A stretch of DNA of 64,000 bases from NCBI GenBank assembly GCA_019120175.1, contig DWVP01000023.1, positions 124,001 to 188,000 on the forward strand. Direction: 5' to 3'. The notes under the pieces are model-generated. The model had not been told where the DNA came from. It saw only the letters and a list, made by a program, of their open reading frames with translations, and did not search any database. The DNA comes from Candidatus Corynebacterium faecigallinarum. GTDB lineage: Bacteria; Actinomycetota; Actinomycetes; Mycobacteriales; Mycobacteriaceae. Below, piece by piece: positions 7,328 to 15,043 of the stretch. A program made the position numbers and the translations under genes. The first letter of the stretch is position 1. Each line of letters begins with the position of its first letter.

Positions 7328-8545
7328 ATGGAGAACACGCAGACCTCGAGCGTCCTGGTCATCGGCGCCGGCGTCCTCGGGCTGGCCGCCGCCCGCGAAC
7401 TGGCCGTCCGCGGCAACCAGGTCACACTGGTGGACGCGGCGGGCCCGGACCAGCCGCTCGCCGGGGCGAGCCACCGGTCCTTCGCCTGGATCAACGCCAA
7501 CAACAAGCCCCCGGCCGCCTACCACCGGCTCAACGCCCGGGGTATCGCCGAGCATCACCGGTTGCAGCAGGAACTCGACGGAACCTGGTTCCACGAGTCC
7601 GGATGCGTGTTGGTTGCGTCGGCAGACGTTGCGGACGCCCGTGTCGACTGGCTCCGCAGCCAGGACTATCCGGTGTCTCCGGTGCCGCGCACGGATCTGG
7701 CCGGGGTGGAACCGGCGGTGGACTGGTCGACGCTGCCCGGATCCGCACTGCACCTGCCGTCCGAGGGCCACCTCGACGCCGATCTCTTCGCTGCCGGGCT
7801 CGCCGCCGACCTTGCCGACCGTGGTGTTGAGGTGACGAAGGGTCTGGTCACGAAGGTGTCTACCGGCACCTCCGGCTCTGCCGGTGCCCGGGTGCTGCTC
7901 GACAACGGCACCGAACTCACCGCGGACACCGTGGTCATCGCCGCAGGTGCAGCCTCCCGCGACCTCGGCCTTCCGGTGGCCGCGGTGGACGTTCCGACGC
8001 CCCGGGTGCACAGTCTCATCGGGCTCACTGCCGCCACCGAGGTTCCGCTGGGGCACGTGGTGATCTCCGAACGGATCAACCTGCGCCCACGCCACGATGG
8101 ACGCCTGTGGGTGCAGCTGCCGGGGGTGGAGCACCGCGTCGTCGAGGCCGCCGAGCCCGGCGAGCCGGTCGATCCTTCTCTGCAGGACGCCCTGCTCGAC
8201 GACGTCCGCCGGATCATGGAGTCCGAACTCCGCGAGGTGCTGGGGTCAGATATTGCTGTTGAACAGGTGTTCCTCTCGGCCCGCAGTCTGCCGGAGGACG
8301 GCTTCCCGCTCGTCGGGTTCACGGACAGCTCCCGGCGGATCTACTCCCTGGTCACCCATTCCGGGATGACACTCGCCGCCCTGCTCGGCCGCCTCGCCGC
8401 AGTCGAGATCACCGCGGAACGCGCGGGGACTGGCGGGCAGGACGGTGAGTTGGCCGACGCGTCCGGCCTGCTGGCGTCCTTCCGTCCCGACCGGGAGCAG
8501 GCGGCGACCCCCGCGCCGTTTACTCCGTTCGTGGGTCGGCAGTAG
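7328..8545 (+). CDS. FAD-dependent amino acid oxidoreductase (DAO/DadA family)
   Basis: The 405-residue protein has the N-terminal dinucleotide fold [17 protein letters not shown] (about 9-25), the second FAD motif around [19 protein letters not shown], and a C-terminal DGFPLVGF ... [12 protein letters not shown] segment typical of the D-amino acid oxidase/dehydrogenase superfamily. It probably oxidises an amine or amino acid, but the substrate cannot be read from sequence. There is no signal peptide, so it is cytosolic. The alcohol dehydrogenase remnant follows after 43 bp. Confidence 0.8.
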   Translation: MENTQTSSVLVIGAGVLGLAAARELAVRGNQVTLVDAAGPDQPLAGASHRSFAWINANNKPPAAYHRLNARGIAEHHRLQQELDGTWFHESGCVLVASADVADARVDWLRSQDYPVSPVPRTDLAGVEPAVDWSTLPGSALHLPSEGHLDADLFAAGLAADLADRGVEVTKGLVTKVSTGTSGSAGARVLLDNGTELTADTVVIAAGAASRDLGLPVAAVDVPTPRVHSLIGLTAATEVPLGHVVISERINLRPRHDGRLWVQLPGVEHRVVEAAEPGEPVDPSLQDALLDDVRRIMESELREVLGSDIAVEQVFLSARSLPEDGFPLVGFTDSSRRIYSLVTHSGMTLAALLGRLAAVEITAERAGTGGQDGELADASGLLASFRPDREQAATPAPFTPFVGRQ

Positions 8546-8588
8546 CCGGGCGGCGGAAGGACCACGGACACCGTCGCATACTGGAGGT

Positions 8589-9320
8589 ATGGACACCGCC
8601 ACCACCATCCCCACCACCATGCACGCCTGGCAGGTCACGACACCCGCACCGGTCGCCGGCCCCACCCCACCACTGGAGCTGGTGGAGAAGCCGGTGCCGA
8701 CACCCGGGCCCGGCGAGCTGCTCGTCCACGTGCACACCTGCGGGGTGTGCCGCACCGACCTGCACGTCACCGAGGGGGACCTGGACGTTCACCATGACCG
8801 GGTGACGCCGGGCCATGAGATCGTCGGACGGGTCGTCGCCACCGGTGACGGGGTGCCCGCACAGTGGCAGGACGCCCGGGTCGGTGTCGCGTGGTTGCGT
8901 TCCACCTGCGGGGAATGCCGGTGGCGCGCGACCGGACGCGAAAACCTCTGCCCGAACTCGACCTACACCGGTTGGGACGCCGACGGCGGATACGCCGAGT
9001 ACACCGTGGTGCGTGCCGGCATCATCGGCCACCACACCCTGCAGCGCGCCGGGCTGCCGGCGTCCACGCCGGAGCGTCCTGCCCGGCTGGGGCTCTACGG
9101 CTTCGGCGGATCCGCCCACCTGTGCGCCCAGCTCGCCCTGGCCGACGGCGCACAAGTACACGTTCTGACCAGGGACAAAGCCGCCCAGGAACGTGCCCTG
9201 TCGCTGGGCTGCGCCTCGGCGGCGGGGGCCTACGACATGCCACCGGAGCCGTTGGACGCCCTGCAGGACCTCAAGGCAGGACGCTTCGACGGGGCAGCGG
9301 TGCTGGTCAATGACTTCTGA
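8589..9320 (+). pseudogene. Internally deleted zinc alcohol dehydrogenase
   Basis: This 243-residue frame is a medium-chain alcohol dehydrogenase shortened by about 100 residues but with its start and natural C-terminus kept. The N-terminal zinc motifs CGVCRTDLH and PGHE are present. The structural-zinc cluster reads CGECRWR...LC, with Arg where the third Cys belongs. At about 9010-9018 the frame jumps from AEYTVV to RAGIIG, losing about 25 residues including the Cys of the usual PLLCAG catalytic-zinc motif. At about 9255 it jumps from PPEPLDA to [16 protein letters not shown], the normal C-terminal helix, losing about 80 residues. Both deletions keep the frame. I expect no dehydrogenase activity. 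Confidence 0.75.
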
Positions 9321-9669
9321 TCCTTCGGAGACTGCGCACCTCATCGGCGGGGTCGGCTGCGAGCACTGGAACTCCCGGCTGGACGTCGTGGCGATCCGGT
9401 TCCACTGCTGCGGGAGGACCTACCCTTGCCTGCATTGCCATGATGAGGCGTCCGACCATCCGGTGACACCCTGGCCGACCGACACCTCCGATGACCTCGC
9501 CGTTGACGCGGTGATGTGCCGGTGCTGCGGAACCTGGCTGAGTGTGGGGGAGTACCTGTCGCTCTACGCGGGATCGGCACAACACCCCGAGCGTCCCGCA
9601 TGCCCCCACTGCGCCGCACCCTTCAATCCCGGCTGCGCCCGGCACACGCACCTCTACTTCCAGGTCTGA
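9310..9669 (+). CDS. CHY zinc-finger protein
   Basis: The 119-residue, Cys/His-rich protein resembles the CHY zinc-finger family. It shows [56 protein letters not shown]; these Cys/His pairs should bind several zinc ions. The eukaryotic relative Hot13 acts in mitochondrial thiol chemistry, while bacterial members have no firm role. It begins 11 bp inside the shortened dehydrogenase gene, so it is translated from the same mRNA and may be why that remnant's frame has been kept. Confidence 0.85.
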   Translation: MTSDPSETAHLIGGVGCEHWNSRLDVVAIRFHCCGRTYPCLHCHDEASDHPVTPWPTDTSDDLAVDAVMCRCCGTWLSVGEYLSLYAGSAQHPERPACPHCAAPFNPGCARHTHLYFQV

Positions 9670-9718
9670 TACTTCCGGGCCTGACCGGCAGCCTGACCGG
9701 AGTTGTACGCTGGCACAG

Positions 9719-10969
9719 ATGAATGACAGCCGGACACAGTCGACCTCCGCCACGGCCGGCATGTCGCCCGGCATGAACAACACTCCGGCGACCGGACGTT
9801 CCCTCGCCGCGGCCGCGTACGTCTTCGCGGTCGTGATGATGGGCACCACGATGCCCACACCGCTGTACCCGGAGATGTCGGCGGCCTTCGGGTTCGGGGA
9901 TGCGGCGACCACCGTGCTCTTTGCCATCTACGCCATCGGTGTCGTCGCTGGCCTGGTGATCTTCGGCCGGCTCTCCGACACGCTCGGACGCCGACCGGTC
10001 CTGGGCGTCGCCGTGGTGCTGTCGATGCTGTCCGCCGGCCTGTTCCTGATCGCCGGGACGGGAAACGGAACGACCGTCGGCCTGGTGCTGATGTACATCG
10101 GCCGGGTGCTGTCCGGCCTCGCCGCAGGTATCTTCACGTCCACCGGCACCGTCACCGTCATGGAGAACGCGCCAGCCGGACGGGAGACCCTGGCAGCTGC
10201 ACTGGCCACCGCGGCGAACATCGGTGGGCTCGGCCTGGGGATCCTGATGTCCGGAGCGGTCGGCTCGGTGGTGGACACCCCGCTGACCGGACCGTTCATC
10301 GTGCACGCGGTCCTGCTGGCCTTCGCCGCAGTCCTGTTGCCCGCCGTGCGCGACCGGGTGGTCCGCGACCGTACCGCCGGATGGTTGCCACGGCCCCAGG
10401 TTCCGGGGATGCCCGTCGCTGCGCGTCGGCTGTTCGCCGCAGCCCTGCCAGGTACGGTCGCCGGCTACACGATCTGCGGACTGTATTCGTCGATTACCCC
10501 GAACTTCATGGCCGCTGAACTGGGCATATCCGACTCGGCGGTGATCGCGTCGGTCGTGTCTTCCCTGTTCCTGGCCTCGGCACTGGGACAGATTCTGCTG
10601 CGGAGTGTGGGCGACAGGGTTCTGATGGCCGGCGGCTCCGCGCTGCTGGTGCTGTGCGGGGTTCTGCTTGTCGTGGCGGTGGAGGTGGGGACGTTGCCGC
10701 TGCTGATCGTCTCGTCGGTGGTGGGTGGCCTTGGCCAGGGACTGGTGTTCATGACCGGTATGAGGGCAATGACGGCGGCAGTTGCGCCGGAGGAGCGCAC
10801 CGCAGTGACCACGAGCTACTTCATTGTCGGTTACCTGTCACTGACCGTGCCGGCGATGCTGGCCGGCATGCTGACCGTTCCCCTTGGTCTGGTGGGCAGT
10901 TCCGTCGTGTTCAGTGTGGCCACGGTAGTGCTCGGCAGTGCAGGAGTGGTTCTGGCCCGGCGCTTCTGA
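9719..10969 (+). CDS. MFS transporter
   Basis: The 416-residue polytopic protein has about 12 transmembrane segments. It carries the MFS loop 2-3 signature (GRLSDTLGRRPVLG) and an N-terminal start near MPTPLYPEMSAAFGF typical of drug/metabolite efflux members. The substrate is unknown. The ATG at 9719 is preferred because the hydrophobic core starts 30 residues later and the upstream frame is the CHY gene read out of phase. It sits 49 bp after the CHY gene on the same strand. Confidence 0.82.
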   Translation: MNDSRTQSTSATAGMSPGMNNTPATGRSLAAAAYVFAVVMMGTTMPTPLYPEMSAAFGFGDAATTVLFAIYAIGVVAGLVIFGRLSDTLGRRPVLGVAVVLSMLSAGLFLIAGTGNGTTVGLVLMYIGRVLSGLAAGIFTSTGTVTVMENAPAGRETLAAALATAANIGGLGLGILMSGAVGSVVDTPLTGPFIVHAVLLAFAAVLLPAVRDRVVRDRTAGWLPRPQVPGMPVAARRLFAAALPGTVAGYTICGLYSSITPNFMAAELGISDSAVIASVVSSLFLASALGQILLRSVGDRVLMAGGSALLVLCGVLLVVAVEVGTLPLLIVSSVVGGLGQGLVFMTGMRAMTAAVAPEERTAVTTSYFIVGYLSLTVPAMLAGMLTVPLGLVGSSVVFSVATVVLGSAGVVLARRF

Positions 10970-11099
10970 GCGGCTGCGCCTGATGAGTCCCTATTGCAGG
11001 TGGTGGGATGCTGGCCTGACCACAGACGGGGGCATGCTTTCTCCCTTCCGTCAGGCACCCCCCGCCCCTTGCGCCGGTGATACGGGTAGAAACGGGAGT

Positions 11100-13421
11100 A
11101 TGAGCCACATCACACCGGACACCGCAGCTTCCGAATCCGCCACCGCCTCACCCGCCTTACCCGCCGCATCCCTCCCGCTCGAGACCCGCGCCGGCCTCGG
11201 CTCCGGCCAGAACTTCTGGCAGACCAAGGAGGCCGACGGCGTCCCCTCATTCACCCTCACCGACGGGCCCCACGGCCTGCGCAAACAAAAGGGGTCCTCC
11301 GACCACCTCGGCCTCGCCGGCAGCGTGAAGGCCACCTGCTTCCCGCCGGCCGCGGGTCTGTCGCAGAGCTGGGACCCGGAGCTCGTCGAGAAGGTCGGTG
11401 CCGCACTCGCCGAGGAAGCGCAGGCGGCGGACGTCCAGGTCCTCCTCGGGCCAGGTGTGAACATCAAGCGCTCCCCGCTGGGTGGACGCAACTTCGAGTA
11501 CTACTCCGAGGACCCGCATGTCACCGGGGTGCTCGGCACCGCCTGGGTCCGTGGCCTGCAGAGCGGTGGGGTCGGTGCGTCGCTGAAGCACTTCGCGCTG
11601 AACAACCAGGAGGACGACCGGATGCGCATCAGCTCCGACGTCGACCCCCGACCCTTGCACGAGGTCTACCTGCGCGGCTTCCGCCGCATCGTCGAGGACG
11701 CCCAGCCCTGGACGGTGATGTGCTCCTACAATGCGGTCAACGGGGTGCCGGTCCGCCACAGCCGCTTCCTGCTCACCGACATCCTGCGAGGTCAGTGGGG
11801 TTTCCGTGGTGCGGTGGTCTCCGACTGGGGTGCTGTCGGCGGCCGTGTTCCCGCTGTCCAGGCAGGCCTTGACCTGCAGATGCCTGCCGACGGTGGCGCG
11901 TCGGACGCCGAGGTCGTCGCCGCCGTCGCCGACGGCTCCCTGGATGAGCAGGACGTCACCCTCGCCGCCTCCCGTGTCGCCGAACTCGCCACCACCGCAG
12001 CGGCGAACCGCCGGCAGGACGCCACCTTCGACGAGGACACCCAGGCTGCCCACCATGAACTGGCCCGACGTGCCGCTTCGCAATCCGTGGTCCTGTTGAA
12101 GAACGATGGTGCCGATGGCCGCCACGTCCTACCGATCGACGCGAACGGGGTGACCGGCTCGGTCGCCGTCATCGGCGCCTTCGCCGAGATGCCCCGCTAC
12201 CAGGGCGGCGGATCGTCCCACGTCAACCCGACCAGCATCGACGTGCCGCTGGAGGAGATCAAGGCGCGCCTGGCCGCGCCGGTGACCTACGCCCGCGGCT
12301 TCGTCACCGATGGTTCCGGGCCGGACACCGAGCAGGCCGTCGCACTGCGCGATGAGGCGGTGGAGGACGCCCGACACGCCGACATCGCCGTGGTCTTCCT
12401 CGGATTGTCGGATGCCCAGGAGTCCGAGGGCTTCGACCGCACCGACATCGACGTGCCCGCCGAGCAGCTCGACCTGCTGGCCGCGGTGCGGGAGGTCAAC
12501 CCGCGGGTGGCGGTGGTGCTGTCCCACGGTGGCGCACTGTCGCTGGACGAGGTGGAGGAGTACGCCGGGGCGATCGTCGACGGCAACCTGCTGGGCCAGG
12601 GAGGTGGTGCGGCCATCGCCGACGTCCTGACTGGTGCGGTCAACCCGTCCGGCAAGCTCACCGAGACGCTGCCGGTCCGGCTGGCGGACACCCCCGCCTA
12701 CCTGGACTTCCCCGGTGAGCGTGGCCATGTGCGCTACAGCGAGGGCCTGTTCGTCGGCTACCGATGGTACGACGCCCGCCATCTGCAGGTCGGCTACCCC
12801 TTCGGGCACGGCCTGAGCTACACCACTTTCGAGTACGACCAGATCTTCGGCCAGCCCGATGACGATGGTGAGGGTGTGACCGTCACCGTGCGGGTGACGA
12901 ACACCGGCAAACGTGCCGGACGCGAGGTCGTCCAGGCCTATGTCGCCGTTCCGGAGTCGGACCAGGTCAGGGTGCCGAATGCGCTGGCCGGGTTCGGTTC
13001 GGTGTTCCTGGAGCCGGGGGAGTCGGCGGAGGTGGAGATCCACCTGGACCGCCGCGACCTCGAGTACTGGGACGTGAGGGTGGAGCGCTTCGTGCTGGAG
13101 CCGGGCACCTATGTGGTGTCGGTGGGTTCCTCGAGCCGTGACCTGCGCGGATCGGTGCAGGTCGACGTTGAGGGCGAGACGGTGAACGTGCCGTTGACCT
13201 TGGAGTCCTCGCTGGCTGAGGCGATGGCGAACCCGGTCGTGGCCGAGGCGCTGGGCGGTGCGCTGGCTGCGTTCAACGGTGATGCCGGGGACGCCCTCGG
13301 GGTGGACCTGGAGAAGATGGTGGGTAGCGTCCCGCTGGACCGGATGATCGGATTCTCCGGTGGCGCTATCACTGCGGAGCAGATGGAGCAGTTGCTGGCA
13401 GCCGCCAACGCTCAGCAGTAG
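11100..13421 (+). CDS. Glycoside hydrolase family 3 beta-glucosidase
   Basis: The 773-residue enzyme should hydrolyse beta-linked glucosides or related sugars. It has the GH3 barrel with GPGVNIKRSPLGGRNFEYYSEDP, ASLKHFALNNQE (substrate-binding Lys/His), and the nucleophile Asp242 in VVSDWGAV. The second alpha/beta sandwich follows (YQGGGSSHVNP, VVFLGLSDAQESEGFDR), then a fibronectin-III-like domain (VTVTVRVTNTGKRAGREVVQAYV). The last ~75 residues are an additional helical tail. There is no signal peptide, so it acts on imported glycosides. The ATG at 11100 was chosen because the upstream frame lies in the MFS gene's end. Confidence 0.92.
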   Translation: MSHITPDTAASESATASPALPAASLPLETRAGLGSGQNFWQTKEADGVPSFTLTDGPHGLRKQKGSSDHLGLAGSVKATCFPPAAGLSQSWDPELVEKVGAALAEEAQAADVQVLLGPGVNIKRSPLGGRNFEYYSEDPHVTGVLGTAWVRGLQSGGVGASLKHFALNNQEDDRMRISSDVDPRPLHEVYLRGFRRIVEDAQPWTVMCSYNAVNGVPVRHSRFLLTDILRGQWGFRGAVVSDWGAVGGRVPAVQAGLDLQMPADGGASDAEVVAAVADGSLDEQDVTLAASRVAELATTAAANRRQDATFDEDTQAAHHELARRAASQSVVLLKNDGADGRHVLPIDANGVTGSVAVIGAFAEMPRYQGGGSSHVNPTSIDVPLEEIKARLAAPVTYARGFVTDGSGPDTEQAVALRDEAVEDARHADIAVVFLGLSDAQESEGFDRTDIDVPAEQLDLLAAVREVNPRVAVVLSHGGALSLDEVEEYAGAIVDGNLLGQGGGAAIADVLTGAVNPSGKLTETLPVRLADTPAYLDFPGERGHVRYSEGLFVGYRWYDARHLQVGYPFGHGLSYTTFEYDQIFGQPDDDGEGVTVTVRVTNTGKRAGREVVQAYVAVPESDQVRVPNALAGFGSVFLEPGESAEVEIHLDRRDLEYWDVRVERFVLEPGTYVVSVGSSSRDLRGSVQVDVEGETVNVPLTLESSLAEAMANPVVAEALGGALAAFNGDAGDALGVDLEKMVGSVPLDRMIGFSGGAITAEQMEQLLAAANAQQ

Positions 13422-13440
13422 GCCCCGGTTTCGCGGGGCC
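13421..13440 (+). terminator. Hairpin after the GH3 gene
   Basis: GGCCCCG and CGGGGCC pair around a 6-nt loop directly after the GH3 stop codon. No U tract follows; the convergent fic gene ends 55 bp away. Confidence 0.5.
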
Positions 13441-13441
13441 A

Positions 13442-13500
13442 CCAGGTCACCAGGTCACCAGGTCACCAGGACGTCGGGTCACCAGGAGACCAGGTCACAT
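13442..13500. repeat. 8-bp tandem repeats over the fic stop codon
   Basis: The unit CAGGTCAC (GTGACCTG on the fic strand) occurs several times in tandem and with degenerate copies between the GH3 hairpin and the fic coding end. One copy contains the fic TGA stop, so stop codons are repeated in more than one frame. Confidence 0.8.
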
Positions 13501-14685
13501 GGGGTGGCCGCGGCGTCCGGCGCGTTCGGCGAACTCGTCCAACAACTCCAGTACCTCCGGGCACCGCCATGCGCGTCGGTTCTTCTCGACCTGGGAACTG
13601 ATGAGGATTCCTCCATTTTCCAGCCGGTCCAGCGCTTTCCGGGCGTTCGCGGGAGACACGCCCAGCTCGTCACGGACAGCGACGGCATCGAGTACCGGTC
13701 GCCGGACGAGAAGGTCGAGGACCCGCCAGTCGGCAGCATCTCGGCGTGCATGCACGAGCCCGTCCCACGAGTCCTTGAGCTCGATGAGTTCGGAACCCAG
13801 CCATTCGCCGAGTTCAGCGCCACGCAGCGTGGCGTGGGCGATCAACCAGACGATGGCGTTGAGATCACCGGTGCGGTAGGCGTCCAAAGCTCCGAAGTAG
13901 ATGTCAGGGTCTTCCAGTATTCCCGCAGCCAGCGGAAGAATCCCGTTGCTCGAGACCCCTTTGTGTCGCAGGATCGCGTGCATCAGGGCACGTCCAGTCC
14001 GTCCGTTGCCGTCGACGAAGGGGTGGATCGTCTCGAACTGGGCGTGGCTGAGCGCAGCGAGGACCAGGGCGGGGACATCGCTGCGGGCCATGAACCCCTC
14101 GAGATCATCCATCAGTTCAGGGACTCGGCCCGGCGCAGGGGGGACGAAGAGCGCGTCGATCGGGTGAGCATCGCTGCCTCCGACCCAGACCGGGTCGGCA
14201 CGGAGCACACCGGCAATGTCCGGGGCGCTGGTCTCGAGCAGCAGCTGGTGCAAGGTGAGGATGGAGTCGACGGTTGGGGTTTCCGTGGATTGAATCGCTT
14301 CGTTCATCTGGCTGGTTGCTGCGACGATGAGACCGGCATTGCCCTGGGATGCTCCCAACAGCTCGGCCTCCATGACCTTGCGCGCCGAGGACGTGAGTTG
14401 CTCGATCCGGGACGAGGCCACCGACTCGCCCCGGAGCAGCAGTGGGGTGAATGGGAGTACGGCGGCGGCCTGAGTCGCGTCGAAGCGGGCGGCAGTGATG
14501 GTGGCCCGGTCAGCCAGGGCGAGGGTGTCGGCAGACAGGTGGGAGGTGATGTCGGGGATGTCGGCGATCAGCGGGGGGATCGCCGACTGGTACTCGGTCG
14601 GCTGGCGCTGGCGCGCCCGTGCGGACATGGGCGCGCGAGACTCCCAGGGGAGGGTTTCGGAGGAAACGATCGGCCAGGAGCTCAT
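13495..14685 (-). CDS. Fic family protein (probable AMP transferase) with C-terminal winged helix
   Basis: The 396-residue protein has the Fic core motif HPFVDGNGRTGR (residues 221-232), whose His is catalytic for transferring AMP or a related group to protein hydroxyls. Upstream, SSRIEQ (91-96) fits the autoinhibitory helix pattern S/TxxxE, with Gln after Glu where Gly or Asn is usual, so it is probably a self-inhibited class II Fic. Residues about 325-375 look like a winged helix (VAVRDELGVSPANARKALDRLENGGIL). No separate antitoxin gene is adjacent. Transcription appears leaderless from a TATAAT box, and two inverted repeats lie upstream. Confidence 0.9.
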   Translation of the reverse strand: MSSWPIVSSETLPWESRAPMSARARQRQPTEYQSAIPPLIADIPDITSHLSADTLALADRATITAARFDATQAAAVLPFTPLLLRGESVASSRIEQLTSSARKVMEAELLGASQGNAGLIVAATSQMNEAIQSTETPTVDSILTLHQLLLETSAPDIAGVLRADPVWVGGSDAHPIDALFVPPAPGRVPELMDDLEGFMARSDVPALVLAALSHAQFETIHPFVDGNGRTGRALMHAILRHKGVSSNGILPLAAGILEDPDIYFGALDAYRTGDLNAIVWLIAHATLRGAELGEWLGSELIELKDSWDGLVHARRDAADWRVLDLLVRRPVLDAVAVRDELGVSPANARKALDRLENGGILISSQVEKNRRAWRCPEVLELLDEFAERAGRRGHPM

Positions 14686-14693
14686 GACGATCG

Positions 14694-14699
14694 ATTATA
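14694..14699 (-). promoter_or_regulatory. Fic -10 box, probably leaderless
   Basis: A perfect TATAAT lies on the minus strand, 8 nt before the fic ATG. No Shine-Dalgarno sequence fits in that space, so the transcript probably starts at or next to the start codon, as is common in Corynebacterium. Confidence 0.6.
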
Positions 14700-14730
14700 C
14701 AAGGAGCCAATCGCGGATAGGGAAAAAGAG

Positions 14731-14752
14731 AATGGATAATGCCTTATCCATT
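14731..14752. promoter_or_regulatory. GGATAA inverted repeat upstream of fic (site 1)
   Basis: Perfect 9-bp arms AATGGATAA / TTATCCATT around TGCC. The core GGATA...TATCC recurs at 14775-14789, and a half site GGATAGGG lies near 14715-14722 by the expected -35 region. These are candidate operators for the Fic protein's own winged helix or another repressor. Confidence 0.55.
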
Positions 14753-14774
14753 CGCCACGGGGAGAACGACGAAA

Positions 14775-14789
14775 GGATAGGCTCTATCC
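14775..14789. promoter_or_regulatory. GGATAG inverted repeat upstream of fic (site 2)
   Basis: GGATAG and CTATCC flank GCT. The centre lies about 40 bp from that of site 1, close to four helical turns, so both sites could be bound on one DNA face. Confidence 0.5.
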
Positions 14790-14839
14790 ATTGATCATGA
14801 TGGTGCCGACCGCGGAGGGGGCGCACATTCGAGCCTCGC

Positions 14840-14937
14840 GGTGGCAGTGTAAATGGTTCCCTGGTCAGTGTAAACGGCCAGGAATCACCCCAGAATCGGC
14901 CATCTACACTGACCACTCGGACATTTACGATGCCACC
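14840..14937. mobile_element. Transposon-end-like inverted repeats without a transposase
   Basis: Arms of about 40 bp face each other across about 17 bp. Each arm holds two copies of a motif like CAGTGTAAAYGG spaced 21 bp apart, in opposite orientation on the two sides. GGTGGCA at the left edge matches TGCCACC at the right. Multiple short repeats inside terminal inverted repeats are characteristic of IS21-family ends. No transposase gene is present, so this may be a MITE-like relic or a joined pair of ends left by excision. The family assignment is inferred from pattern only. Confidence 0.5.
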
Positions 14938-15043
14938 CCGCTCCCATAGGGCGGCGTTGAGCGTAGTGGGGTGAGCCAAGGCACCGCCGGGCGTGGGCGG
15001 GCTGGCCCCTGGACCCGGCCGCCTAACAAAGACGGCAATTTGC

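Noticed and set aside
13442..13500. Repeats near the fic end as a CRISPR array
   Set aside because: Units are 8 bp with no spacers of constant length, and there are no cas genes.
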